A DNA stretch of 64,000 nucleotides from Blasia pusilla (Eukaryota > Marchantiophyta > Marchantiopsida > Blasiales): positions 744,001 through 808,000 of the forward strand of contig CM114272.1 of NCBI GenBank assembly GCA_050084515.1, written 5' to 3'. Both the position numbers and the translations under genes were made by a program. This document shows positions 34,805-45,711 of the stretch, in pieces. The notes beneath the pieces were generated by a model. That model saw nothing but the letters and a program-made list of their open reading frames with translations, made no database searches and had not been told where the DNA came from. Position 1 is the first letter of the stretch; each line of letters begins with the position of its first letter.

Positions 34805-35800
34805 GTGAAGAAAGATTGGGTTAGTAGTGCCCCTCGCTATCCAATATCCCTATCGAATTCTTTTGGCTTACCAAGCCTTTTCAGAGGAGATAGGGTTATA
34901 GTAGAGAGCAGTAGTAGTGGAGTCCTTAATTTTTCATCAGCTCCACACCCACGAGTCCTCATTCCTTACAAGCAATGCATTGTCATTATTTTTGGTCAGC
35001 AATAGAAGAGTGGCATGTCCAGCCCAAAGACCTGCGATACTGGGAGTATCGCAGCCATGAGAAAAGGTGATGTATCAATCTTTGTAGAATAGGCAGATTT
35101 TAGTAGAGCTATGGTCTCCCAAGGTTGAGAATCTGGTAGACCTCCAGACCTTAACTGATGCTAGGAGTTTGCATCGGAGTTCTGTCTGCGCCATGAATTT
35201 AATGAAAGGGTTGACCTCTACCATGAAATCGGAGGGAATCAAGATGTCTGATTCTACAGTGACATTGGTAGTGGATCATGGAATTGCAACGAATCTTGTA
35301 TGGACTTGTTGTCTGGCAGGAGACGAGGACTTATGCAGTCTTTGTTGGTTACAATCTCGTGCATGGGGCTGCATGGTTGAATTGCTTGAAACAGCAGATG
35401 GCAGGAGAGGATTTATTTTCCATTGATTAGTCCCCTGCATGAGGTTTCATCCCGAATTACTGGAAATAGTCCCATTCCTGCACCAACAAAGCAGTACACA
35501 TCCCTGTGTTGTTTATGTCTATCTATGCTTGCAACCCTGCTCTCCAGGGCACAATTCCCTACTCTAGGGTGCAACTCCACCAAAGGTCACAGTGCGCACT
35601 CTGGTTCAATTTGTTTTTTCACTGAATGAGTGAAAAAACATGATGAGGTCCTCATTTTTGCATGTGGGTGTAGTTAGAGTCTGCAGTGGCAGGCCAAGAC
35701 ACTTAGGATATCTCGAAGGAAAGCATATTTGACATATTTCAATTGTACCCCCGACAACGGGGATATGGGACACTTGTATGAGAAAACAGATATACCTTGA
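34805..35800. other. 3' flank of eIF3k
   Basis: It presumably includes the 3' UTR just after the stop codon at 34802-34804. I did not find a clear AATAAA-type signal close by. No further gene is recognised; short frames here show no domain. Confidence 0.5.
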
Positions 35801-35806
35801 TGCCAT

Positions 35807-35858
35807 GCACTCTACTTTTGAACCTCGATCTGAAGATCAAGGTTCAAAAGTAGAGTGC
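35807..35858. repeat. 52-base palindrome
   Basis: GCACTCTACTTTTGAACCT (35807-35825) is perfectly complementary to 35840-35858. The 14-base centre contains GATC on both sides, so pairing extends inward with one mismatch. It could form a cruciform or a long RNA hairpin. Confidence 0.9.
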
Positions 35859-35938
35859 AGTAGTGTGGCCCGCAATACAATTGGGGATTATGTGGACATT
35901 TATGAAGTTATCTGCTAGGACCCTCGAACTCACTCACT

Positions 35939-36090
35939 CCCAAAACCCACTCTCGAACAGGTCTGATGAGGTCATTCCATTCCCCCATCTCCCAAAACCC
36001 ACGAGAACAGACCTGATGAGGACATTCCATCCTTCTATCTCCCAAAACCCACTAGAGCAGCTCGAATGAGATCATTCCATTCCTCCATCG
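35939..36090 (+). repeat. Minisatellite, about 51-base unit, three copies
   Basis: Each unit starts CCCAAAACCCAC and contains a TGATGAG (or AATGAG) box followed by TCATTCCATTC or ACATTCCATCC, with 80-90 percent visible similarity between units. Confidence 0.8.
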
Positions 36091-36135
36091 CCTCATTCAA
36101 GATGCAACTCTAGTCTTTACCACACGTAGTCCCAT

Positions 36136-36229
36136 GAGAATCTTGCAACTCTTATGATCCCATACTTCTGAAACTCTGATCTGAGAATCTTGCAACTCTT
36201 ATGATCCCAGACTTCTGAGACTCTGATCT
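36136..36229 (+). repeat. Tandem duplication, 47-base unit
   Basis: Two units of GAGAATCTTGCAACTCTTAT and following bases, starting at 36136 and 36183, differ at only about three positions, so the duplication is recent. Confidence 0.88.
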
Positions 36230-36920
36230 GACCATCAAAAATCGTCCTAGCCAGACCGCTGCAAAATTAGGTGAGAAGATATTTAGGAAATATTTCAAGA
36301 TAGTCTGGAAGATAGACGATCTTGAAATCATAATCGCCATGAATTCTTCAGTTACTATCATACTTTTAGACGAACTTTCGTTTATGGACAGGACCTAAAC
36401 ACCCCTAATCCTAAGAGGATAATTTCACCACCATTTAATCACTAAGAAGAACCCAATGTCTCCTCTCGCACCCAACTCCATCTAGCCCAATTGGGCGATC
36501 CTAAAAAAGAAGACCAGTCACAAGAATGGGAACCTAATAGACAATCATTCGTTCCATTTGCAATCATAGTGGATTTGATGGATAGGCACATGTTGTAAGT
36601 GAAAAATGAAGAAAGAATCAAACACGTCTTCCAAAGTGGAGATAGAAGAAACAAACAAACTTGGACAAACGTACACCAAGAACAAGACAAAGTTGAGCTC
36701 AAAAGTGGTAAAAGCTTGAGCAGATAAGTGAGTAAATCAATGCTACTCACTCCATAAGGAGAGACCCAAAAAAGAAATAAAACATGGGCTTATAAGTAAT
36801 CCCTAAGATGAGTGACAAGGAGAGAACACAAATTTTTTTTTTTTAAAAAAGGAGCTCATAAATGCTCATCACTTCGATAGAGTCCCAAAAAATCCCCTAA
36901 AGTGCCCATGGGAGTGGCAA
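36230..36920. other. Unassigned intergenic stretch
   Basis: No recognised gene or repeat. It includes an A/T homopolymer junction near 36833-36850. Confidence 0.5.
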
Positions 36921-36924
36921 ATTA

Positions 36925-37255
36925 AACCTTGGGATGATTTTGAGGTGGGGAATGGGAGAGCTTGAAAATTCATCTATAGGATGATTTAAAACTGGAGAAT
37001 CGGATGGTTTACAAGTTCACAAGTTTATCCATTGCATGATTTAAAACTTGGACAATTAGATAAGTCCATAAATTCATTCAATGGATTCTTTAGAACTAGA
37101 GAATAAGATAAGTTGCAAAAATCATCTGAAAAGGGATGATCTGAAATGATTTAGAAGTTGAAAATGGGGATAAGTTCACAAACAAACCTTCATCATCCAA
37201 GGGATGATTTATTTAGAAATGGAGAATGGAATAGTACGTCGAAAATTCATCTATG
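36925..37255 (+). repeat. Degenerate minisatellite of GGATGATTT-type units
   Basis: About six irregular units of 50-60 bases share GGATGATTTA, a GAGAAT or GACAAT block, GATAAGTTCA and AATTCATC. The degeneracy shows it is old. Confidence 0.65.
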
Positions 37256-40200
37256 GGGGGTGTTGTGACTTTTTATTAAAGTGTGAGGTGGACTACTTCC
37301 CTACCAACCTCTCTCGAACCCGTACACATGAGTTGGTCCTTTTCAAAGTACTTTCAAGAAAAGTGGTCTCAATTTGGATAACCCTTTGAATTTTGATGTC
37401 CATTTTGACTTCATCGCTGAACTTCGATTCAGTTGGCATGAATCCATGTTCATTTTCAGTTGGCACATATTTATTTCCTTTATTTTAAGAGAGGGAAACT
37501 TTGTACGTTTTGGTGGCGACTAGAACTTTCCTTAGAGTGGATGGAAACTAGATAAGGGAACGGAAACATAAAACACTCATTTGGATATTTGGATTTTAAT
37601 TAAAGAAAATAGCATGAACGGGGAAAAATCAGCGATATTCCAGTTTTAGGATAGGATTTTTAAAAGAATCGAAGATCTAGTTATTCCAAGAAACTTCCAT
37701 TTTATGGAAGATAGAGGAAATATAATTAACATAGTTCAAAGTTTTCTGAATTTAACATATGAATTATCTTATGTTTAAATAATGGATACTGGTTGGTGGA
37801 TTAAGAGTTATTTATTTTACTACTAACAAGTCTTTATGAAAAAGAAAATGTTTCAATTAAAATACTGGTTATTTATGGATTTTGGTAATATATACTTGTT
37901 AGTGGATCAAGAGTTTGGATTTTTTTATTTTGATGAAGAAATAACGCACATGGACATATTAGGATCAATGGAAAAGGCTCATACTCAATTCTTTAAGTGT
38001 GCTTATCTAATGATCATGGATTTATGTTGGGAATTAATAGGAGAAAAATAAATTTAGAGGATTGAGGAGTGTGTCACACGATTGCACTTGATTATGGGGC
38101 ATGTTCGACCAAACTTAAGTGGGAATAGCAACACTAACATATATGCATGAAGCCGACCTATACTAAAAGATGACAACATAATATCTCAAAATGTGCTTAT
38201 CTAATGGTCATGGATTTATATTGGGAATTCATAGAAGCGAAAAATATTTTTCTAACATCAACCCATCTCACAATTTATGATTGTTTTTGCATGTTTCTCT
38301 CCAATGAGAGATAAACTACATATTTTGTAGTTTCAATTGTTTATACTAGTGTAAGCTCGTGCGCTCCACATGCTTAAATTAACTCTCAAAATTATCAAGT
38401 ACCATCTTTAAGTAATTTGGAGCGATCCTATCGGCTCAAAGTGCCAAATGTCAAGAGGAGAGGAGTTTGCAAAATGAAGGGCTACTCTCCAATAATATTA
38501 TAGATCGGCCATATAAAATGAAGATGAGAAAATCATCATCCTAGGATAGTCAACAAATAATGAACTTTGCATGGAGGAAACTATAGGAAGGATAGCCAAT
38601 TATATGGCAATCAAACACTCCCCTCAACAGGCTGATTCCATGGACACCCGCGGAGGTCGTAAAAACCCATTTCTACGCCCAAAACTGTTATCCAACCGTC
38701 TACGGAGAAAAAAAATTGGTCTCACCTAAGTACTTTCGGTCCTTCATTTAATAAGGGTCACGAGGATGTTGGGCAATTCTGCGCCCAAAAGTTTTGGGTG
38801 CAGAAAAATTGGCGACCTTACGCGCATGGAATCAAGCCCTAAAAAATATTTAAAGTTTGATCGTTAAGTATCTTTCATCATCATAATAAGCATGTAGTGA
38901 GAAACCATTCATTTTGAGATGGTAGCATAACTACAAATTGACACTCTTGTGTAATTATTAATCAATTTCATTGAAACCATGTTGCAATGTTGCAGACAAA
39001 AAAAGTTGGGGTTGCACTCTTATTTCTCCTATCCCACCCCTCTACAACTTTGGTTTCCAACTGTGGTCAAAATATTTAAGCTATCCAAGATCAAGATTTA
39101 TTTCTTTTCGTGCAAGGGAGATGAAGTTTAGTCTATGGACGTATCAACCTAACTCCTTCCCTTAGACGTACTTTTTCATGTCTATGCAACTTTGCATGTG
39201 GACCTTATCTTACGAATTTGGCTTCACAAGAAATTTTTTCTAATTCTTGGTAACGTTAACACTCCTTGGCATGGCTTGATGGACTTACTCTTCAAAAGAA
39301 TAGAATAGATCGGAGGACTTTCAATTTAGCATGCATAATGGACTCATTTCATAAGTGAATCTAATTGCGGTAGCCACCTCCAACTCTCTTAAAAATCCCT
39401 CTACCGCTTATTTTGTATAGCTATCTTTGTGCTCGTATTTTGAAGACTACTTCCATTATTCTATTTAGATATCTCCTTTCATTTTGGTGTTTTTTAAGTT
39501 TCTAAATTTTAAAAAATGGGATACTTATTAAAATGATTGAGATTGAAACCATTATTTGGGGAAATTCATAGAATCATTTTCATTTTAATAGGAAATATCC
39601 TGTAAAATAAGAAAAAATAGGAATTCTTTAAAACTTGGAATGAAGATGGAAAATCAAAATATCTTAATTTAATTTAAAAATATTCTATCAGAATTAATAC
39701 ATAATATTTCTAACGGAAAAAACTCATTTGAATTAGTTAATTTTGGTCTCAATGGCGACCTCCAAGATACACTCAACTCGAATTTTATTAAGATAATAAT
39801 TTATAGTATCCACAAAGTCATTCGCACACATGATCATGTGAATAGATGGGTTTGTAGGCTCTTCTCCTAAGATAAGATGTTTTAATAAAATGCATACCTC
39901 GCAAGGAAAACAAGAATTTACTCTTCAAGGAATTCTAATGGTGATGGATAAAATATTTCCTTCTTTTCGAACATTAGGGTTAGTTGGCCCCATAGGAGTG
40001 AAATTCGTGATGGGCTTCTAGACTCTTCTCACATCGTCAAGACGAGCTCTTTTGTGAGGAAAGAATAAATAAGAAAATAGTAATAATAAATAAAGAAAGG
40101 AAATGTTGCAGATTTGGCAGGAGAAAAATAAAAGCAAAGAAAAGAGCATCACATACTCAACCCAAAATGATTGTGTGGCAGATTTCCCACTATGCACGTT

Positions 40201-42990
40201 CAAAAGAAGAGGTTGATGATTGATATGCTAATCACTTTTCCATGATCCTGAAGGGAGATTGAGACAACAAACCATGATGGGAATGTAAGAAGAGGAGATC
40301 AAATTTCCCTCTTGGGATATAGCTCCACACACACCCCATGGCACTTATTCTATCTCTTCTAGGCACTGGTCAGACCTGGCTTTGCAGCATGATTATTACT
40401 ACTCATCATAGTATATTTTCATGACAAATTGGGCTCCTCCTTGCACGCATGCACAAACACACGTACCCAAAAACAACAAGCAAACAACTAAGTGCATAGA
40501 GTTGTGATGATGATGATCATCATCATATCCACCCTCATTATCGTGTGAGAATCATTGTGTTGCAGCATCTCACCGTGAGAAGGTTTATGGATGGAAAAAC
40601 AGGGAAAGATATCTAGATCTCTCTAAGGTTTATTTTTATTTATTTATTGTTGTTTCTTTATTTCTTGCATTTGCCATTAGCCCGTCCTTGCCATCCTGGT
40701 TGGCTTGCCATGGAGAGGGAGTGTAAGAGTCACATGCAAAAGTGGATGGGAAGGAGGAGGAGGAGGAGGAGGAGGATGAGGAGTATGGGAGAACGTTATG
40801 GAATTATGGGGAGATGCTTGACACCCAGATACTGACCACATTTAAGTTTCCTATTCTGGCAAGTTCATCACCCACGATAGCTTCAACCCACTCATATGAT
40901 TGCTTGGATTCTTTTCATTTCAATTTGTTCCTTTGCAACTTCAGGTCAACCCACCTGCAAGAATTCATTTTTAATCATTCCCTTGCCATTCATCACCATG
41001 TGCAGCTTTCACCCCCATGTGTACTCTCTCTCTCTCTAGTGCCCTCCTTTCCCAGGGAATCACTCTCCACTTATTATCATGTGTGTGAGTGTACACTCTA
41101 AACCTTTTCCCCTCACCCATCCCCAACCCCAAGGAATCACTTGACACTCATTGCCATGTGTATAGATTTCCTTAAAAAAAGAACAAAAAATTCGCATGGA
41201 ATTATTTCTCTATCCTCATTTCGTTTCATTTCACATGGGAGGAAAAGGGTGGGTGAGCGGTTATTCTTAAATTCCAAAAGTGGGGTCTTGTTCGAGCACT
41301 CTAGGTGGGGAGGGAGCCATCATTGCAATATTGGACAATGATGGTAATCCATCCTGGTTGCACCGAACGTGTTGAAAAGGTGCCCATGGAAAGAGCATCT
41401 AAGGGAAATATATTAAAATATTAGGGTGTGGTAATTTCAAACTCTTTGTTGAATTTCCTATGTGGAGGTTGGAACTATTGTCTCTTATTTCATCATGATG
41501 GTTAGGAGTAGTGTGAAGAGGAGGACATCATGAATATTCTATCTATAGCAAATGATCGTTATGAGTTGTGCTGGTTGGGATTGGGGGTTAGTTATGTCGC
41601 TGGGAATTGTAATTTTTTTTTAAGAAATAACTTCTTCATCCGATGATTAAAAAAACGAGATTTGATATGGAAAAAAATATTTCTGCAAAGAATGTTGAGA
41701 ACATAGGAGTAAATGAGGTGGTAGTTTGTTTCCCACCATGGAGAGCTCCTAATATATATTTTTAACTACGTAAGTTCTCAAGAGATGTAGGACACCCCTT
41801 ATTCGTTATTTGTTGCTCTTGCGAGTCAGCTTTCTCCATTAATGATTCATAAGTAGTGAGGTTCATTACATTTAATTTTCTGAGTGGAAATATTCAAACT
41901 GGCTCCAATGCCTTGTGAGTACTAGTTCTTATGTAAGTGGAAAGGAAATAAATCATATTGGCATTCTTTTCCACTAGTAAGTTTTGTAGTGAGATGATTG
42001 AGATGGATGATGATAATATGAAATTAGTGGACACACGTTGAATAAATTTTAACCTTAAAAAGATGAAAAAAAAGATTTTTTAATATTACATCTAACTTGG
42101 ATTAAGAAAAAATTCTTGTATTTTATTTTATTAATTTTAGAAAAAATAATTTATCCCTTTTCCAATCCTCATCCTTCAATAAGAAAAATAAAATCACTTC
42201 TTTTGAAGAATTTTTTCCCAAAAGAGGGATTAAAATTTTCTCCCGATCTAACTTGAAAATTTAAAATATTATAGAAAAAATATCTCTTCCATTATTTTGA
42301 AGAATAATTCTTGTCCTATTATTTTCCTATTATCCTTTTCATTTTTTCTCAAAAGGAAAATTAATTTTGCCTCAAAAATAAACCTTAAATTATTTTTTAT
42401 CATAATTTGTTGGCATGAACCTTGAAATTTTAATTTTAAATTTCCAAATGAGAAAATAGAATAGAAATTAAAGAGATTCTATAGGATTTCATGGGGAAGG
42501 TGTTTGAATTTGATTTTATTAATTATTTTTATTTGAAAATTATAAATAAAAAATATAATTATTAAATCTTACCCATTCTTTTTTTCTGCTCAGTATAAGG
42601 TAAAATTAAAAGGGAACCCGTCATGAACCGACTTCATAAACAAATAGGATACATGTCATTCAATCATTTGTCTTCACAATGAGCCAACACACTAAATAGT
42701 ATGATTTCATGAAGTTATTTTCTATTTTCCCAGTTCTGAATTTTTCTTGTTCACTTTATTTTCTTATATTTTTTCCATATTTATTTTCCTTCACTTACCT
42801 TTCCTGCTGATTTTTGTTCTTGCGAACTAACCTACTTCATCATAATTTTTGACTTTGCTATGGACTAAATTTTAAAAAATAAGACTTAAGTTGATAGAAT
42901 TCAAGGTAAATAAAAAATTTATCTCCCAAAATATCCCATTTGAAAGAGGCTCATACTTTCATACACAAGTTCTTTTAACTTTATTTAATT
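37256..42990. other. Gene-poor AT-rich region
   Basis: No gene is supported. Small items: a 41-base direct repeat (37995-38035 and 38189-38229), an imperfect palindrome TTCTGCGCCCAAAA/TTTTGGGTGCAGAA (38777-38805), a GATGATGATGATC-type palindrome near 40507-40530, a GGA microsatellite at about 40750-40780 and a CT run near 41020-41040. The 119-codon frame over the GGA tract is a composition artefact. Confidence 0.55.
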
Positions 42991-44300
42991 AATTTCCCTC
43001 TTAAATTTTTGCATGCTCATAAAAGTCTCCTTTGCAAGGAAGAAATCTTCATATAATATGGAGATGTTATATGAAGATGAGGGCCATGAGGCTAAAAAGG
43101 GTTTATATATGTATATACTCAAAGAAAGAAACACCTCTAGCAAGCATGGACATGTAAGTTTTAGAAAAGATATAGACTGTGTACCTTATAGAGCACGTGT
43201 AGTGTAAAAAGAAAATCCTCACATGGTTGCATCTTAGCACCATGTGCTCCTTAAATGGATTAAATAAAGGAGAGAGGAAGCAAAGAATTTCTTGGAAGAG
43301 TGCACTTTTATGACCCAAGCAAGAGATCAAGTAGCTTATAAGGATAGTTCAAAATATGCGCATAGATTAGACCATGGCATTCAAGTCAAGAAGACTCAAG
43401 AGGACCAAATAAATACAATTCAAGTCAAGTCAAGTCAAGAAGACATTCACAAGAGGGGGCCTTGTACGTATAGGGTTTGGCGGGGTTTGGGAGGAGATAT
43501 GGAGGAGGAGGACTATGGCGGAGGAGATGGAGGGACGTCTAGAATTTTGCTTCTAACTATTTCCATGGTGATCCAATCTTTTCAATCTAAGGCCCAATGT
43601 ATTCATCTTCTCAAGTTTGAACTTTCGGTTCTTCTTTTTTCCACTTAAGATTGAGTTTTCCAAAGTTCTTGGGATCTTTGGACCTCCTTCTCTCCTAAAT
43701 GTGCTCATAGATTCCTACACGCAATTTCAAACACAGCGCTCTCCTTTTAGAGTGATACCAGGTTACCATCGGTTTAAGGGATTCCTCTTGCTTTTCTGGA
43801 TCTTTTGATACATGTGGGCCCAACATTACGAACTCATTCCCTCATAGCGGCCATTGGTGGGTGGCTTACTTACTCCTCACATCCTCTTTTTTGGTGTTTC
43901 TAATTTCTTTCATAACTTTCTTCTGGAATGTCGGTTTTGGACGTGTTTGGGCCTGTTTCGATCATCTTGACGAGCTCATTCTTTTGATATCAAGTAGGTT
44001 TCCTAGTTTTTCTTCCTTCTCTGTAGGCGCCTATTTTTGTGTACGGGTTTGTTTTAGGTCAATTCCTCCCAAAAGTCTTACTTGCTCTTTCAACTCCTTA
44101 CCTTCTTTGTTTACAAAGCAGTCTACATCTTTTTGCCATCTCCTTAAAGACATTAGAAATTTATATTCTTGAGCCATCTCTTCCGATGCCATATACATCA
44201 TTTTTTCTTTTCAATTGTTTTTTTATATTTTTCTTATGGTAACTTTCAATCATAAATTCGGTATTGCCTAATCTTCATCTCTCCATCTAAATTTCTTTTG
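42991..44300. other. Upstream flank and possible 5' leader of the non-LTR element
   Basis: From about 43600 the plus strand becomes pyrimidine-rich and resembles the composition of the element's coding part, so its 5' UTR may begin there. No recognised coding region. The exact 5' end of the element is unknown. Confidence 0.45.
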
Positions 44301-44404
44301 GACGCATTCCACTACTTTTGCTTTGCTCGTTATCCTCATGCTTTCTCCAAACCACGTTTCATATGTTTTTTCTTGTCTTCGGAGACTTGCCTACCTTTAC
44401 TTCT

Positions 44405-45711
44405 ATGTCATCAAAGATGGATTTGGATTCTCCATCTACTCGCTTATCTGGTTTTACACGCCCTCCTACAACCGTAACCTCTCCCCCTGGTTCACCTCCT
44501 CATTGTAAATCTCGCCATTTTCCTCCAGATGCTTATACACCCATTACACTCGCTACTTTTCTTCCGGATTCTCCTCTTCTCCCTTCTTCGCCTTGTCCTA
44601 TTAAGCCTAATCTTGATCCATTATTACCGAATCCTTCTACTTTGCCATTCCCACATATCTCATCTATGCCCTTGCTTCCAACTCCCATCTATTCTACCCG
44701 AATCTCCCCTCTTCCTCCTCCTCCTTCCCCAACCTACTTACCCCCTCATCGTCGACCATCACCACCTCATGCACCTCCCACCTCCTCTCCTTGTAACCCT
44801 TCTACTTCTCCATTTGTACCAAAGGTTCGTTGCATACCTTGTGGTAAGGAGTTTGCTCCTAATGGGATCAAAAGACATCAGCGGTATTGTCGATCCATGA
44901 ATGGGCCTTCAATCCCTAACCTGATACCACCTCCTACTGCACTCCCCACAACAACTGCTTGGACTTGGTTAAGCCAAATTGATTTCCTTCGCTCTTTCCA
45001 TGCAGGTCTTCCTCGTCCTAGACTCTACACTTGCATTCCTATTGCTCTTCGCCCCATCACCCAACAAGCTTTGCTTTTCCCATTAGAAAGGTTAGCGCGT
45101 GACCCCACAGATATAAATGCTTGGTATCTCCTATTACTCTTCCCACAATGGGTTTTAGTCCTCCCTCCAAGGGGTGGTGCAACGGGTCATCGTGAAACCT
45201 CCACACGTATTCAACGCTTTATGTTTGGGGATTGGGAGAATCTTCAGAATGAGCATGTACTTCGAGCAGAGGCCTTAGCTGCGGCTCATCCCACTCAACA
45301 TGCCAATCATGGGAGGCCTTCAATACAACAACGCCTTCTACAAAGTCTACTTTTGGGGCAGGTTGTGAGTTTTCATGTGCAGCTCGAGCATTGGTTCCTC
45401 TTTCTTCGGCGGTTCCAAGTGCGGAAACAGTGGCTCTCTTAGAAGCTCTTCATCCTCCTTCAAGTGGCGATGCTCCATCTTTTGTGGAAGACTATACAAC
45501 AGACCTTGACTTGGAGCTTGACTCGGAGGTTTTCACGAGGGCTTTTCTGCATACTCCTCGCTTATCAGCAAGTGGGCTATCAGGGATGGTTTTTGAGCAT
45601 CTTCGCGATTGCTTTATCCCAACAGATTCAGCAAGTGGCTTTGTCTCTCTATATAAGGTGTGTGCACATATGGCGGCAGTCGTCTCCCATTCTCTATCTC
45701 TAGGCTCTTAG
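44405..45711 (+). pseudogene. Non-LTR element, N-terminal part with zinc finger (frameshifted)
   Basis: The likely start is the ATG at 44405 (MSSKMDLDSP); an in-frame ATG at 44318 is also open. A proline- and serine-rich stretch of about 125 residues leads to a finger VRCIPCGKEFAPNGIKRHQRYC in form: C-x2-C-x11-H-x3-C at about 44831-44890, probably for nucleic-acid binding. A conserved-looking block (LPRPRLYTCIPIALRPITQQ, about 45008-45067) follows. The frame changes near 45360 (SLLLG to CEFSCAARALVPLSSAVPSA) and again near 45705. Either single base changes disabled the copy or the element uses recoding; the former is more likely. Confidence 0.75.

Noticed and set aside
44318-45442. A proline-rich zinc-finger host gene of 374 codons
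   Set aside because: It runs into the reverse transcriptase through a frameshift, and its finger and conserved block fit the N-terminus of the non-LTR element.
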